A stretch of 64,000 bases of DNA from Halichoerus grypus (lineage: Eukaryota; Chordata; Mammalia; Carnivora; Phocidae). Every line of letters starts with the position of its first letter. The first letter of the stretch is position 1. Made by a program: the position numbers and the translations under genes. Location of the stretch: contig NC_135723.1 in assembly GCF_964656455.1 (NCBI RefSeq), positions 99,339,283-99,403,282 of the forward strand. Direction: 5' to 3'. A model generated the notes under the pieces. It did not search any database and had not been told where the DNA came from. It saw only the letters and a program-made list of their open reading frames with translations. Shown here in pieces: positions 1 to 11,105 of the stretch.

Positions 1-396
1 CCTTGAAAATTCCCAGGCCCAAATCTTCTTTGTCATGCTATAGGAGGTGATGTGGGCTGGACACTTTTCGGGGGTAAAGATTTGAGGTTTCAACTAGTTC
101 TCATAGGAAAAATGTGGCCATGCCTTCAGGTGCTCGGTGGGCCACCTCCTCATGGGCTGGCTGACTCTCCATCAGTGCATCCCTGGGAACTGTGTGTAAT
201 GAGAGTAAGCCCAGTTTTATGGGGAAGGAGATTCATAATTTTCCACTGCATTTTCGAGGGCATTCTTGACCCCACAAAAAAAAAAGGCGTAAGAACCTTT
301 TTAAATATTAGAATCTCTTCTGAATTTCAACATTGGTCAGAGGTCAGATTTAAATTGGTTACTCATTCATTCATCCATTAAAATAAAGGTGACGGG

Positions 397-525
397 GCGG
401 GGGGGGGGGTTGCCTGGCTGACTCAGTCAGTAGAGCATGAGACTCTTGACCTCAAGGTTGTAAGTTTGAGCCCCACGTTGGGTGTACAGATTACTGTAAA
501 ATAATCTTTAAAAAATAATTTAAAA
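397..525 (+). repeat. Can-SINE, short form
   Basis: The tRNA-like head (CTCAGTCAGTAGAGCATGAG, then GAGCCCCACGTTGGGTGTA) is followed directly by ACTGTAAAATAATC and an A-rich tail, without the long CT-rich block. An imperfect target duplication, AATAAAGG(T/C)(G/A)AC, flanks it. It is a retrotransposed SINE, not a tRNA gene. Confidence 0.85.
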
Positions 526-540
526 AATAAAGGCAACAGG

Positions 541-2930
541 GCCATAAACTGTCCTTCAGCAGGATCAATCCTTTGTCAAGGTAGATCATAAGATGAGAAT
601 GCACCTGGACAGCCAAGGCTTCTTGGGGAAATGCTGTGGTTGACGTATGGTTCCTGGTTATGACCTTGGCTTTTTATTATCAGGTTGTTTTCAATTTGCT
701 TGATTTTTCCTCACAACACTTACTACAATGTAACATGCTATGTCTTGTAGTTACTTACTTTTCTTTTTTGTCTGTCTCCCTCCACTGGGCTATAAATTCC
801 ATGAGGGTAGTAGGAACTCAATCCATTTCTGTTGAATGAATGAATGATGCATTCTCCCACCATCCAGTGGCACTCTCCACATCACCTGTAACTTTATCTC
901 AGTCTCTGCCCACATCTCAATTTATCCAGACTCACTGAGCCCTCATTTCCAATTGCCTCAAATCTGCCCCTTCCTCCTCTTGGTCACTGCTACCACCACC
1001 ATTTTGCCCAGTGACCCATGAATTAGCCTCCTAAATCGTCTCCCTGCCTTAGCTCTTCCCTTGGTACATCCTACATTGCCACCTCATGTTAATTCCTAAA
1101 AATTTCACTTAGATAATGAGTCTCCCCAAGCCAAAAAAAAGGGGGGGGGGGGAAGCAACCACAATGGCTCTAAAAAACAAGATTATAACTTCCTCTTTGT
1201 ACCTCTGGTTTTTTTCTAATTTTTCCACATTAAAGGTATTCTCTTTTCATTCTAAAAGGTTATTGACGATAAACCCCCAAAATGGTTCTCTCGTGCCTAC
1301 ACAAAGGTTCTCCACGGTGTGGCCACCGCAGTCCAGATATCCTCAGCTGCCCTACCTGCCCCTCTGAATGGTTTCTACCCTTCTACGCACCGACGAAGCT
1401 AAACTCTGACCTGCATTTCAGGGACAGAGTCTCCCTCAGATCTCATGAAAGGAAACCAGATGGGTCAGGATGATTCCAAGGCATGAGGGGCTATAGACTT
1501 AGTCAGATGGAAGCCATATGTTGAAGACACACATCTGACCAAGCGAGAATCCTCCAAGGCAAACACTTGAGGTCTCAGTTGCATTACTCACTCCCGCGTT
1601 CTGAAATTCCTTCCTCTCACTCCATTATCCTTAATTTGAATTTGGAGTGTTGCACTGATTTTTTCTCATTGCTTACTTTTTTAATGCTAGCATGGTCATT
1701 GTGCTTTACTATTCAATAAACCGTAAGAAATCTAAAATGCAAGCCTTCCTCTGAGGATAAATGAAATTGATTTTTTAAATCCATTTGGATTCACCAGAAA
1801 CAACTGCCTTTTAACACTCATGTGAACTCCTACCTAATTATTTTTAGGGCTTTGGGCTAGAAAGCAAATTGCATTATGTTCTTCTAAAAGTATATACTTA
1901 CAGAACCATCTGTAATCCCTTCAAAGCAATCTTTGCAAGTCACTACTGGAATACATATTGTTATAAATTCTATTAGATCATAGAATTACAGGACTGGAAG
2001 TGATCTAGAGAACTGACAGATCCCCAATGTCTTCAAAACCACATCTTCACTAGGCCAGGAAATAAAGGACCCAATGTGCATGTTCCAAAATTTCTTCCTG
2101 CTTCCACCTCCCTAAGCGGTAAAAATACTTTCATGTAGAATGAGACCAAATCCATAAGCATTTAAATTTAAAAAGGGAATGCGGGAAGACTTGTGCTGTG
2201 CTAGGACCCGTGATGACTTCCCTTACCATGCACATCTGCAGGAATCAAGTGCAAATACTCGGAGGCCAGCCCCATCCTTTCCAATCCAACCTTGTCACTA
2301 GCTTATCAGAGGCGGGAGCCACCAGGAGCCAAATCCAGTCAACTGAGTTGACCCCCACCCGAGTTCCCACAACAGAAGCTAGCTGTTAACCCTATAAATA
2401 TTATTGACCCCGGTGCTGGGGTTATCATTAACCTAGGGAATCAAGAGCTACTGGAGACTGTCTGGCAAATGGATGAGGACACTTCTCTTTCTTCCTGAGA
2501 TTACATGAAGGCCACTTGGCAGGTGAGGCCGGCTCCAAATGAAGGTCCTTCCCTCGATGTACTGGTTACTACCACTCTCTTCAAGGACAGAGGCCAAGTG
2601 CCCCTGACTCTTGGTGCACTCAGGGCACAGTGATGGCCGAGCTGACATCTAAGCCACTCTCTGGCACCGAGTTTTGGGGATGGAGCTACCCCAGAGGACA
2701 AGTGGGAGGGATGGTTCAGCCAAGCCATCCACCCCGCCAGCCTCCCTGGGACCACCCGGTGTTTGATTTACAGACCTGAAAATCAGACAATGCCCCAGGC
2801 TTCTGTGATAATGCATTCTGTTGTTCTAGGTAGTGGTTACACAGGCATGCTCGCTATAAAAATTCCATGTGCACCTTATATCTTTCTTACACCTCAATTT
2901 AAACATTTATTTAAAATATCAAGCAATGTT
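541..2930. other. Intergenic stretch with L2 relics, no gene seen
   Basis: From about 738 to 850 the sequence reads like the 3' end of an L2 LINE (a CTCCATGAGGG-type motif followed by TGAATGAATGAATGA). From 850 to 1130 it resembles more of the L2 tail region. A G-run at 1141-1152 follows an A-run. Near 1975-2060 there is a weak old-repeat-like segment. The remainder to 2930 shows no conserved reading frame, splice pattern or RNA gene. Confidence 0.5.
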
Positions 2931-3146
2931 GGGTGCCTGGGTGGCTCAGTTGGTTAAGCGACTGCCTTCGGCTCAGGTCATGATCCTGGAGTCCCTGAAT
3001 CGAGTCCCGCATCGGGCTCCCTGCTCGGCAGGGAGCCTGCTTCTCCCTCTGACCCTCCCCCCTCTCATGTGCTCTCTCTCTCTCTCATTCTCTCTGTCTC
3101 AAATAAATAAATAAAATCTTTTTAAAAAATTAAAAAAAAAAAAAAA
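2931..3146 (+). repeat. Can-SINE, full length (first of a double insertion)
   Basis: Begins GGGTGCCTGGGTGGCTCAG and ends in CT-rich sequence, AAATAAATAAATAAAATC and an A-run. The target sequence ATCAAGCAATGTT is present before it (about 2918-2930) and after it (3147-3159). The subtype reads GCGACTGCC and GTCATGATCCTGGAGTC. Confidence 0.93.
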
Positions 3147-3159
3147 ATCAAGCAATGTT

Positions 3160-3350
3160 GAGGCACCTGGGTGGCTCAGTCATTAAGCGTCTGCCTTCGG
3201 CTCAGGTCATGATCCCAGGGTCCTGGGATGGAGCCCTGCATCGGGCTTCCTGCTCAGTGGGGAGCCTGCTTCTCTCTCTCCCTCTGCTTGCTGCTTCTCC
3301 TATTTGTGCTCTCTCTCTCTCTAATAAATAAATAAAAATAAATAAAATAA
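3160..3350 (+). repeat. Can-SINE, full length (second of a double insertion)
   Basis: Starts GAGGCACCTGGGTGGCTCAG immediately after the duplicated target of the previous SINE. It is followed by a third copy of the target, TATCAAGCAATG, at about 3353-3364. Its subtype differs from the first (GTCATTAAGCGTCTGCC), so this is a second insertion, not a tandem duplication. Confidence 0.92.
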
Positions 3351-4968
3351 AATATCAAGCAATGCCATTTACTTTTTGGTTATAGTTAGCATTATGGGAA
3401 AAGATACTATGTGAGCTGGAAGACAACTTGAGAGCAACTAGTACAGCATTTACCAAAGTGTGTTCCATGGAACCCTGGGCCCGAGAGATGTTCTGCCAAG
3501 AAGAAATGGATTATGGGTCCAATAAACTCGATAAATGCCGCAAACTATTTATCTTAGGAGTTCACAATATTGGCTCCAAAACCAAGTTCACTGGCCTCCA
3601 CACCCCATGATATTCCCTGCATCAGTATCACCACCAATCTGGAACAGGTACCAGTATCCCCCCAATGGCACAAGCCAGAAACTGGGGAATTGTTTCCAAC
3701 TTCTTTCCCTCACTTCTTGCAATTACATCTCCAGAATTGTTCTCAGACCTGTCCACTTTTGCCCCGTTTTCACCCCCATCACCCAACGTCACCAGCATCT
3801 CTCCTCTAAAATATTGCAGGCCTCCTAACGGTTCTGCCTATTCTCTACAAAGCAGCTGGAAGGGTCTCTGCAAAGACATAAACATCACTCCTCCAGTTAA
3901 AATTCTCAGTAGCTTTTGTCTCCCCTAGGATAAAGTCCAAAATCCCCCCCAAAGGCTTTCAAGTTCTGCAATGATCTAGCTTCAGGCCTGACTTTCTCTG
4001 ATTTTTCCAGCATTCCACGTCCTCTCACTTAGCATTTATTTGCTCTTTTCTCTGCCACCCCCACCCTTAACCTGGGCAGCCCACCACCCCTGAGGGCTCC
4101 CCTGCCCAGCACTCCTGACTTCCCCTTTACAGTTCCCCTGGAATTGGCCATGGTTTGCTCTTCTGCACAGGCATGAACTCCACAGGGCGGCGGTGTCCCT
4201 GGCTTAGGAGGCATCCAATAAATGCTTCTGGATAACTAGTAATATTAGAGGTAAAATAAAATGTAAAAACTCTTTTACACTTTATGTAACTCAGAATTTC
4301 CAAAACAAGTTTGCCCACACAATTCCTTCTCCTTGAGGCTTGCCAAACTTGTGCTTCTCAGAATATTCGGGGGGCAGTGGGGGAGCAGATCCAGCCCAAG
4401 TCTCTCTCATTTTACAGAAGATTCTGAGACCCAGACTGGTGAAAAGAGCTACCCCAGAGTCATTCAGCATGTTAGTTCTTGAAGGAGTGCAGTTTGTTCT
4501 CAGAAAATCACCTATAGCATAGTAAAATTTCACTATTTTTACCCTACCTGGAGAGGTTTTAAAGCTAAGAAACCTCACAGAAATTAGGAATCCTAATTAA
4601 GATAAGAGGGAACAGCCAGGCAAGGAAGATGGGAAGTTGGTTTTTCATCACTCACACTGAAATAAAATTAAAGAGTTGATGAAATTAAGAGTGAAACCTA
4701 GAAGGAAACGTAGGTGAATATTTAACTGAATTATCAACAAGAACTTTAAACTTAAAAGCAGTGGAAGAAACCAGATAGGAAAAGATGTGACAACTAAAAA
4801 TTAATCTGAACTGTCTCATTCCTACGTGTGGCCCACCTGGCAGATACGATACTTTTTTCTCTAGCCGTATGAACGTGACCAGCCATATAGTTAACACGTG
4901 AACAACTCGGGTTAGAGGCATCAATCCCCCCCTACACCACCATGCACCCTGTCCAAAGTCTGCATATA
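3351..4968. other. Intergenic stretch with L2 and MIR relics
   Basis: About 3690-4230 resembles the 3' half of an L2 LINE (GGATAAAGTCCAAAATCC, then a tail near AATAAATGCTTCTGGAT). About 4390-4480 contains MIR-like antisense sequence (TTTTACAGAAGATTCTGAGA, then GAGTCATTCAGC). No gene is seen. Confidence 0.5.
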
Positions 4969-5451
4969 AATTTTTTTTTAGATTTATTTATTTATTTGAG
5001 AGAGAGAGAGAGAGAGCGCATGAGTGGGATGGGCAGAGGGAGACGGAGAGAGAATCCAAAGCAGACTCTATGATGAGCATGGAGCCTGACGGTGGGGAGG
5101 GGGACTCAATCTCACGAGCCCACGATCATGACCAGAGCTGAAAGCAACAGTAGGATGCCCAACCGACTGAGTCACCCATGTGCCCCCGCATATAACTTTT
5201 GACTCCCCAAAAACTTAATAGCCTACTGTTGACCAGAAGCCTTACTGATAACAACAGTTGATTAACATTTATTTTGTACGTTACATGTATTATATATTGT
5301 ATTCTTACAATCAAATAAGCTAGAGGAGAAAAACAGTAAGAAAACCATCAGGGAAGGAAAATACATTTACAGTACTGTATTATAAAAAAGATCTATCTGT
5401 AAGTGGACCTGTGCGGTTCAAACCTGTGTTATTCAAGGGTCAACTGTATTC
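4893..5451. mobile_element. Non-autonomous Tigger-like DNA transposon relic
   Basis: The left end reads TGAACAACTCGGGTTAG and the right end TGTTATTCAAGGGTCAACTG. These are imperfect inverted ends of the GTTGACCCTTGAACAAC type found in TcMar-Tigger (MER6/MER44-like) elements. The interior contains CAGTACTGTA and GCCTACTGTTGACC. A Can-SINE (4969-5186) has inserted into it. There is no transposase frame. The family assignment is from memory of the terminal sequence. Confidence 0.6.
4969..5186 (-). repeat. Can-SINE, antisense
   Basis: Read on the plus strand it runs from TTTAGATTTATTTATTTATT through a GA-repeat to ACTGAGTCACCCATGTGCCC. A short target duplication, GCATATAA, flanks it (about 4962 and 5189). 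It sits inside the Tigger-like relic and is therefore younger than that element. Confidence 0.9.
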
Positions 5452-5784
5452 AACTGGATAACTTTAAAGAGAAAAGGAAGTATCATTAGCATAAGTCCAG
5501 GAAAATAGAAAAGCATAGCAGGAAAGGAAAAGAAGACACAGATGTAAAGTTGGTCAGTTATTAAAAGTAAAACTCTGGAGAATCAAACTCAGGGGTCATT
5601 AATGAACAAATTCAAATGAATCTTTCTTGAGTGGGCATGACGTGTGCCTGGCATCAGATGATGTGCCTTTGAGCCCTGCAGTAACCTTTGAGTGAGAGAA
5701 AGATGTATGGGGTACAAAGTAGCATTTTGATACATTAGCATTTAGCCTTTTAAGCTCACAGAAGGTACCTGCTCCGTTTTGTGG

Positions 5785-5977
5785 GTTTTTTAAAAAATAG
5801 ATTTTATTTATTTATTTAACAGAGAGAGAGAGAGCACAAGCAGGGGGAGTGGGAGAGGGAGAAGCAGGCTCCCCACTGAGCAGGAGCCCACCTGCCACAT
5901 GGCTCGATCCCAGCACCCTGGGACCATGACCCGAGCTGAAGGCAGACGCCCAACAGACTGAGCCACCTAGGCGCCCC
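5785..5977 (-). repeat. Can-SINE, antisense
   Basis: Plus strand reads TAGATTTTATTTATTTATTT to CTGAGCCACCTAGGCGCCCC. Target duplication CTGCTCCGTTTT is at about 5769 and 5980. Confidence 0.92.
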
Positions 5978-8010
5978 ATCTGCTCCGTTTTCTATAGTAT
6001 GTGGCCCCAGGGATGTCACCTACTTTCTCTGATTTACCAACCTGATGAAATTGTTTTGAGGGTGAAATGAGATAATGCTAGCAAAGATCTTAGCACAGGG
6101 CTTGGCAGGGAGGTAGATCTCAGTAAAACATTAAAAGAAAGCTGACTTGATTTGGGCATTGCAGATCTAGGACTAAGACCACTTCTATAAAGATCAAGGG
6201 CTAAACTCCTCTCTCCTCCGTGCCCCCCCCCCCCACCAAATCCCCATTAACCTCTTTGATCAGTACTTGTCCTGGTATTTCATGTTAATTCCTTCAGGTC
6301 AGTAGGGGAGGAAAAAACTTTTCCTCCACCCTCTCATGGTTAGTGTCTAGGGGTCTGTAAATTGCTCTGACAAAAGACAGTAGTAAGAGAAGAAAACAGA
6401 GCACTCAATGATGAGTAACTCAAAGGGGTGGTTAGAATTTGGAATTTATATACTTAGGGGAAAGGGAGGGGGAGAAAAGGCTGCTGGGGGATGAACAAAA
6501 GGGTTTCTTTAGGAAAGACAAATAGGTTTTCAGGAGACAGAACAGGAGATAAGAAAGTCTGTGATGTTTGTCTATACAAGTTTGAGGGGTCTTTCTGTCT
6601 TCTGCAGGGCCATAAAACTCTCCCAGAGAGGGCATTTATGAGTAGACACTCCCCAAAGAGGGAATTTATGGCAGCCTTATTTCCCAGAAGTTGCTGCTTC
6701 TGGTCAGATAAGGGAAACTCTGCGAAGTCTACTTTCTTCCTCTGTTGATTCTCAATTGTCTTCAGCTCAAAATAGTTTTATGTCAAAGTGGCATATTTGG
6801 GGGTGAGACATCCTGATTCCCTTCAGGTCCAATTACTATTACAAAGGGGAGTAAAAGCTGATGTGTTCTACGGATTTCTAAAGATAAAGATACCAGTAAC
6901 ATAATATGAGATAATATAAAGAAAAGTGGAAATTGTACAAATTACAATGATTACTAACCATATAAATTCCCACCTTATTCAAAAGAAAGAATCTTAAAAT
7001 TCCTAAGGATGTCACTACAGTAATTATTCACTTTTAAAATGCAGGATCTGACAACATTACAAATACCTTTCTTTATCTACTGCCTTTCTTACATGTATTT
7101 TTTAAGTATCACTGAATCAGCTAGCTCAGACTTCAGAATTCACTAGGTTTTTTTGTATGTACATTTTTTAGTAGTATAATTTAAAAACCTTAGCATCTTA
7201 AATTTGAGGTTTTCTCCATTCTTCCAAAATTCTCAACCCAGTCCCAATATTCCCAATTTCTCAAGTTTTTCTCACTAATCACAATAGGTAATTAGGAAGT
7301 CAGCTAGAGCCTTTTTCTGAATAATTTCCTGGTTTTGTCTTTACAGGAAGAAAGAACAGTTAAGTTAGTAGGAAAACCCTAAGAAATATGTTGAATAAGA
7401 ACTTTAGTTTGACTAAGTGCAGGAAATCTGTCAAAGTTTCCCCAAAAGGAATTTTTTAATTAAAAAAAAAAAAAGGGCAAAACTGTCTTTAGGGGGAAAA
7501 AAAAAATCAGATGATGCCGATATTCCAAAGCGTTCATGTATTAAATCTATTTCATACTTTGGTTTCTGGGACGTAATTCATATCTGACATAGAAAACCAA
7601 GGTTCAGGCCCATATCCTCACGGAAACCCTCTCCCTTAAGAAAAATAATTGCACGTTTTCGTTGGCAATGCTTTTTTTTAATGTGCAAAATACTTAGCGG
7701 GCAATCTCCTCTCAGTTTGTCCTTAAACTTTCACTACACATATTTAAAGCTTTGAAAAAAAGTAATAAAGCTTTGAAAGGTCACCAATGGTTTTGCATTT
7801 TCCCAGTCAGTTCTGGAGGAGGAATACCCCAGGCCCCTTTGGTGGGTCGAGAAAACATTAGTAATTTATGCGCGATTTAAGCTGCTGAGGAACTCCCAAA
7901 ATGGGGTTTTTAGCACACACGAGGTCTGGGGCGGGGGGGGACAGGGACTCTTGCTGGAGCCACCTGTTTCACGCCCCAACTCACCTTTAATCCCTAACTA
8001 CTAATGACGT
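5978..8010. other. Unassigned stretch upstream of RNY5
   Basis: A MIR-like segment lies at about 5995-6125 (ATGAGATAATGCTAGCAAAG, then TTAGCACAGGGCTTGGCA). A C-run is at 6225-6234. The rest is AT-rich single-copy-looking sequence with no supported gene. Confidence 0.4.
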
Positions 8011-8019
8011 GGGTGTAGA

Positions 8020-8335
8020 CGCTCAGGATTGGGGGGTTGAGGGCGGGCGGGCAGGGGCTCCTAAGGATAAAAGGAAGCTGAAGGGTGGTACCTGCCAGGC
8101 CCGGGAGAGGGTCCAGCAGGTCGGCGCCCCCCCCCCCCCCCCGCCTCCCGGGCCCAGCTGCCCCGCGGGGCTGTGTGCACCGTCCACACGCGGCCACGCG
8201 CTGCCGACACGCACACGAACCTGCCAGGACAGCCCCCGGCGCCCCCGCCACCAAGCCCCGGGCCAGCGCCGCCCCCCCAGCCCCGGCTAGCTGTCCTCGC
8301 CTCCCTCACCCTCGCGCCTGCCCGCCGCCCGCCCG
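8020..8335. promoter_or_regulatory. CpG island just upstream of RNY5
   Basis: About 300 bp of very GC-rich sequence with frequent CpG (for example CACACGCGGCCACGCGCTGC and CCCGCCGCCCGCCCGG), flanked on both sides by AT-rich DNA. It ends about 260 bp before the RNY5 start and just before the distal promoter element. Open frames through it are compositional artefacts with no recognisable protein. I infer an unmethylated open-chromatin region for RNY5 or a nearby Pol II start; the sequence alone does not decide which. Confidence 0.7.
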
Positions 8336-8360
8336 GTTTACTTTCATATTCAGCTAGGCA

Positions 8361-8394
8361 CTACCCATAATGCATTTGTGAAAATGAAATGCAA
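8361..8394 (+). promoter_or_regulatory. RNY5 distal sequence element (ZNF143/SPH-like)
   Basis: CTACCCATAATGCA at 8361-8374 is a close match to the ZNF143 (Staf) SPH motif, centred about 225 bp upstream of the RNY5 start. ATGCAA near 8389 is a partial octamer. This is the expected place for the distal element of a type 3 Pol III gene. Confidence 0.75.
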
Positions 8395-8528
8395 CAAAAA
8401 GGTTAGCAGTTAACGTAATTCTCATAAACACTACTTTTAAAATAGCGATTTTGTTTTGTTTACCTCCTGCGTAATTGGGAAGTTGTACACGTCTTATTTT
8501 TTATGGTTGTGGCATAGGCCATGAAAAG

Positions 8529-8569
8529 TCTCCTTACTTAGAAAATAGTCTGGAGAGGCACTATAAATA
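8529..8569 (+). promoter_or_regulatory. RNY5 core promoter: PSE and TATA box
   Basis: TATAAATA at 8562-8569 lies at -31 to -24. A PSE-like segment at 8529-8547 (CTCCTTACTTAGAAAATAG region) lies at about -64 to -46 and resembles the SNAPc site of U6/7SK genes. The spacing matches the other three Y genes in the window. Confidence 0.75.
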
Positions 8570-8592
8570 ACCAGAGAGTCAGTATCTCTCAT

Positions 8593-8675
8593 AGTTGGTC
8601 CGAGGGTTGTGGGTTATTGTTAAGCTGTTTAACATTGTCTCCCCCCACAACCATCCTTGACTGGCTTTGTCTTTT
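8593..8675 (+). ncRNA. RNY5: Y5 RNA
   Basis: An 83-nt Pol III gene. It opens AGTTGGTCCGAGGGTTGTGG and closes CTTGACTGGCTTTGTCTTTT, the last T-run being the Pol III terminator and La-binding tail. The ends pair as the Y RNA stem, and the GGTCCGA / CTTGACT strands form the bulged helix that binds Ro60. The internal CTCCCCCCAC pyrimidine run of Y5 is present. Compared with the human Y5 I remember there are several changes: T to G in GAGTG, a one-base deletion and a T to C change in the loop, and changes in the 3' stem arm. The lower-stem changes keep pairing. A CpG island and a complete external promoter lie upstream. It is the first gene of the Y cluster, 14.6 kb before RNY4. The sequence and its neighbours support an intact gene. 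Confidence 0.95.
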
Positions 8676-10785
8676 ACCTCAATGAAGAGCGGTCAACTGC
8701 AACGTTGACACGAATATGAATTAACCAAAGTGCATATGAAAGGAACTCTTAGTTTATAATCTGAATCAGAAAAGACTTTCAAAATGACCTACTTGTTCAT
8801 AATTTTTTTTAGTAAAAATAACTTGCCAGCAGGATTTATGCATTAACCAAGTGCCTTCCAAAAAAAAAAATACTACAAGAATGACTTCGTTTTAAATTAG
8901 CTTTAAAAAAATAAATAAATAAACCTATTCCAGAGCATAGTTGGTTTTTAGAAATCCTATAAGGAAGATTGTTAATTTGTAGCTAAAGAACAATGAGAAA
9001 CAGTGTTTCTCATTATAAATCAGAAGAGGGAAAAAATCAATTGAAGAATCTTCCTCTCAAGAATATATACAGTACCATCTCACATATCTGTGTATATAAA
9101 TATATAAATATATGCATATTTGTAGATGGATAGAAAAAATCCGGGAGATACACACCAAATTATTAACACTGTTTAACATAACTCAAGGAGGGCATTTAAA
9201 GAAACTTTCAGAATTAAAAAAGGTACAGAAAGTTTGTTGCTATAAATTTAACAATTTTGTAGGTGTCTGTGAATAAGTAGATAATGTACACTTTTTGCAA
9301 TAGCTTGTTTATTTCACATATATGCAAGGCGCATAGGTTCACAGACATTGATCAATATCCAATTTAAAACCAGGTCTGAGAGGAGGTGTAAGTCAGTTTC
9401 CACTCTGTATCAAGGCTTCCTGCTCCACATTCATCCATCCTTTCTGTCTGCAGTTGTCAGCAGGCTGTCATCTCCTTCGTTCTTTGCTGTGATCTGAGAG
9501 TTGACACGAATAGTCAAGCAACAGGTTCCAACACACTGACTTACTTCATTAGGAAATAAACTTGACAGCTTTGTTGAAAATTTGCACCCTCTATTGTAAA
9601 TGTGCTTTAAAAAAAAAAAACTTGAAAAAAACTGGGAGGGAAGGCTCTATATTTACTCAATCTTGATAGACAAAAAGGGCATCATTTGTAAGGAGGACGA
9701 TACTAAGCTGGCAGGCAGCTGCAGCTCACATTCACAGGCTGCTGGGGGCTCGTTAAAAACGGGTGCTTTCTGTCAGTGAGCCTTGTTGAACTTAATACTT
9801 AAGTTAAATCCTGAATTAAAAAGCATTAAGATACAAAGTCCCCAAATTCTAGGCGACTGCTAGTCTAGAAACGTTAGAAGACCAGAATCTTGTTCAATGT
9901 TGTAAACATGATAGGCAGCTTCGGAGGACTAAAAACCGGTCAGGGTGAGGTCTGTCGTGAAGGAGATGGACTAGAAGTTAGCTTTTGCTTATGTAATTCA
10001 ACCCATGACTCAGACCCACAATGACGATGCCTAAGATCATGTTGTTAGTGTTGGGTAATTTTCCCACAAAAAAATATCTATATCATAGGAAAAAATGTAG
10101 CGTCCTTATAAAAATCAGAGAGAGAGAGATCCTCTTGAAATGAGGGTTATCATTCAACCTTGTCACTCCGGGGAATTATTCAGTGATCCTGCCTTTTAGT
10201 ATCCATGTCCTTGTGTGATTACCGCTCCCCGAGTGAGGCCTGAACTTACTGACTCATTTCTGAGAGGGGAAAAAAAAAGGCAAAAGTAATGGGGTGTTAC
10301 CTCCAAGTTTAGGTTGTAAAAAGTCGTTTTTTATGAGGGTGCTGGAGCTCTCATACTTGCTCTCGTGATTTATCGCCTCTCTTTCCTTGGGGGTAGAGAA
10401 CAGCCCTATGGAAATGCAAAGAACTTGTGTCCACAGCCAACAGCTAGTCAGGCCTGAGGCCTTGTGAGTGAGCTTGGAGGCTGATCTCTCTCCAGTGGAG
10501 CCTTGAGATGACCTCAGTCCTAACTAACGTCTACATTTCAGCCCATTTCAGAGTGAGCGACCCTGAGCCTGAGCACCCAGCTAACTCTGGCCAGGTTCCT
10601 GACCCAGACATGGTGAAACAAAACAAAACTAAACTAAACACAACATGCTCCTTTGTCTTAATGAGCAAGGGACAGGCAAGGCCGGGTAGGGAAAGACAGG
10701 TAGGGGGCGCTGTGACTAGGGTCACCCAGGGGGGCTATGTAACCAGGCTCACAGAAATCCCGGTTGTGGAGAAACAGACATGTTA
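8676..10785. other. AT-rich flank downstream of RNY5, no gene seen
   Basis: Contains A-runs and TA-rich patches (for example TATATAAATATATAAATATA around 9095) but no SINE and no supported reading frame. It is part of a SINE-free interval of about 6.5 kb around RNY5 (5978-12489). Confidence 0.4.
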
Positions 10786-10789
10786 TTTA

Positions 10790-11105
10790 TAAGAACACCC
10801 TGTTTGTTTTCATGATAGTTACAAGTCCACCATGTTTGTTCTAAATATAGATATGATATTCAAAAATCCACCACTATAGCAACAAGAAATTGACCAAGTT
10901 CCCTGGTCAACTTCTTATAAAAGACCAACCTTAAAAGCACTCAGTGGCAACCCATTCAGGACCCCTCTCACTCGAGAGAGCTCTTTTCTTTCTTTCGTGT
11001 TCTCACCTTCACTTAATAAACTTTCACTTCACTTCACACTTTTTGTCCCAGAGATTCATCCTGGACTCTGTGGGATGAGAACCCTGAAACCCGGAAACAT
11101 TAAGT
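10790..11105 (+). mobile_element. Solo LTR relic, ERV1-like
   Basis: A retroviral LTR layout is visible: a TATA box CTTATAAAA at 10914-10922, a polyadenylation signal AATAAA at 11015-11020 about 100 bp downstream in a CT-rich segment, then a short U5-like stretch. This is typical of gammaretrovirus-like LTRs. No gag, pol or env follows, so it is at most a solo LTR. The 5' boundary is uncertain. The next 50 bp (about 11098-11150) look like the tail of an older MaLR-type LTR. Confidence 0.5.

Noticed and set aside
397..525. tRNA-like heads of the SINEs here and elsewhere as tRNA genes
   Set aside because: They are fused to SINE bodies with A-rich tails and target duplications and do not complete a tRNA cloverleaf.
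8009..8370. Several 60-90-aa frames upstream of RNY5
   Set aside because: Proline/arginine-rich translations on both strands are typical of a CpG island.
10790..11105. Intact endogenous retrovirus
   Set aside because: Only LTR-like signals are present; no gag, pol or env follows.
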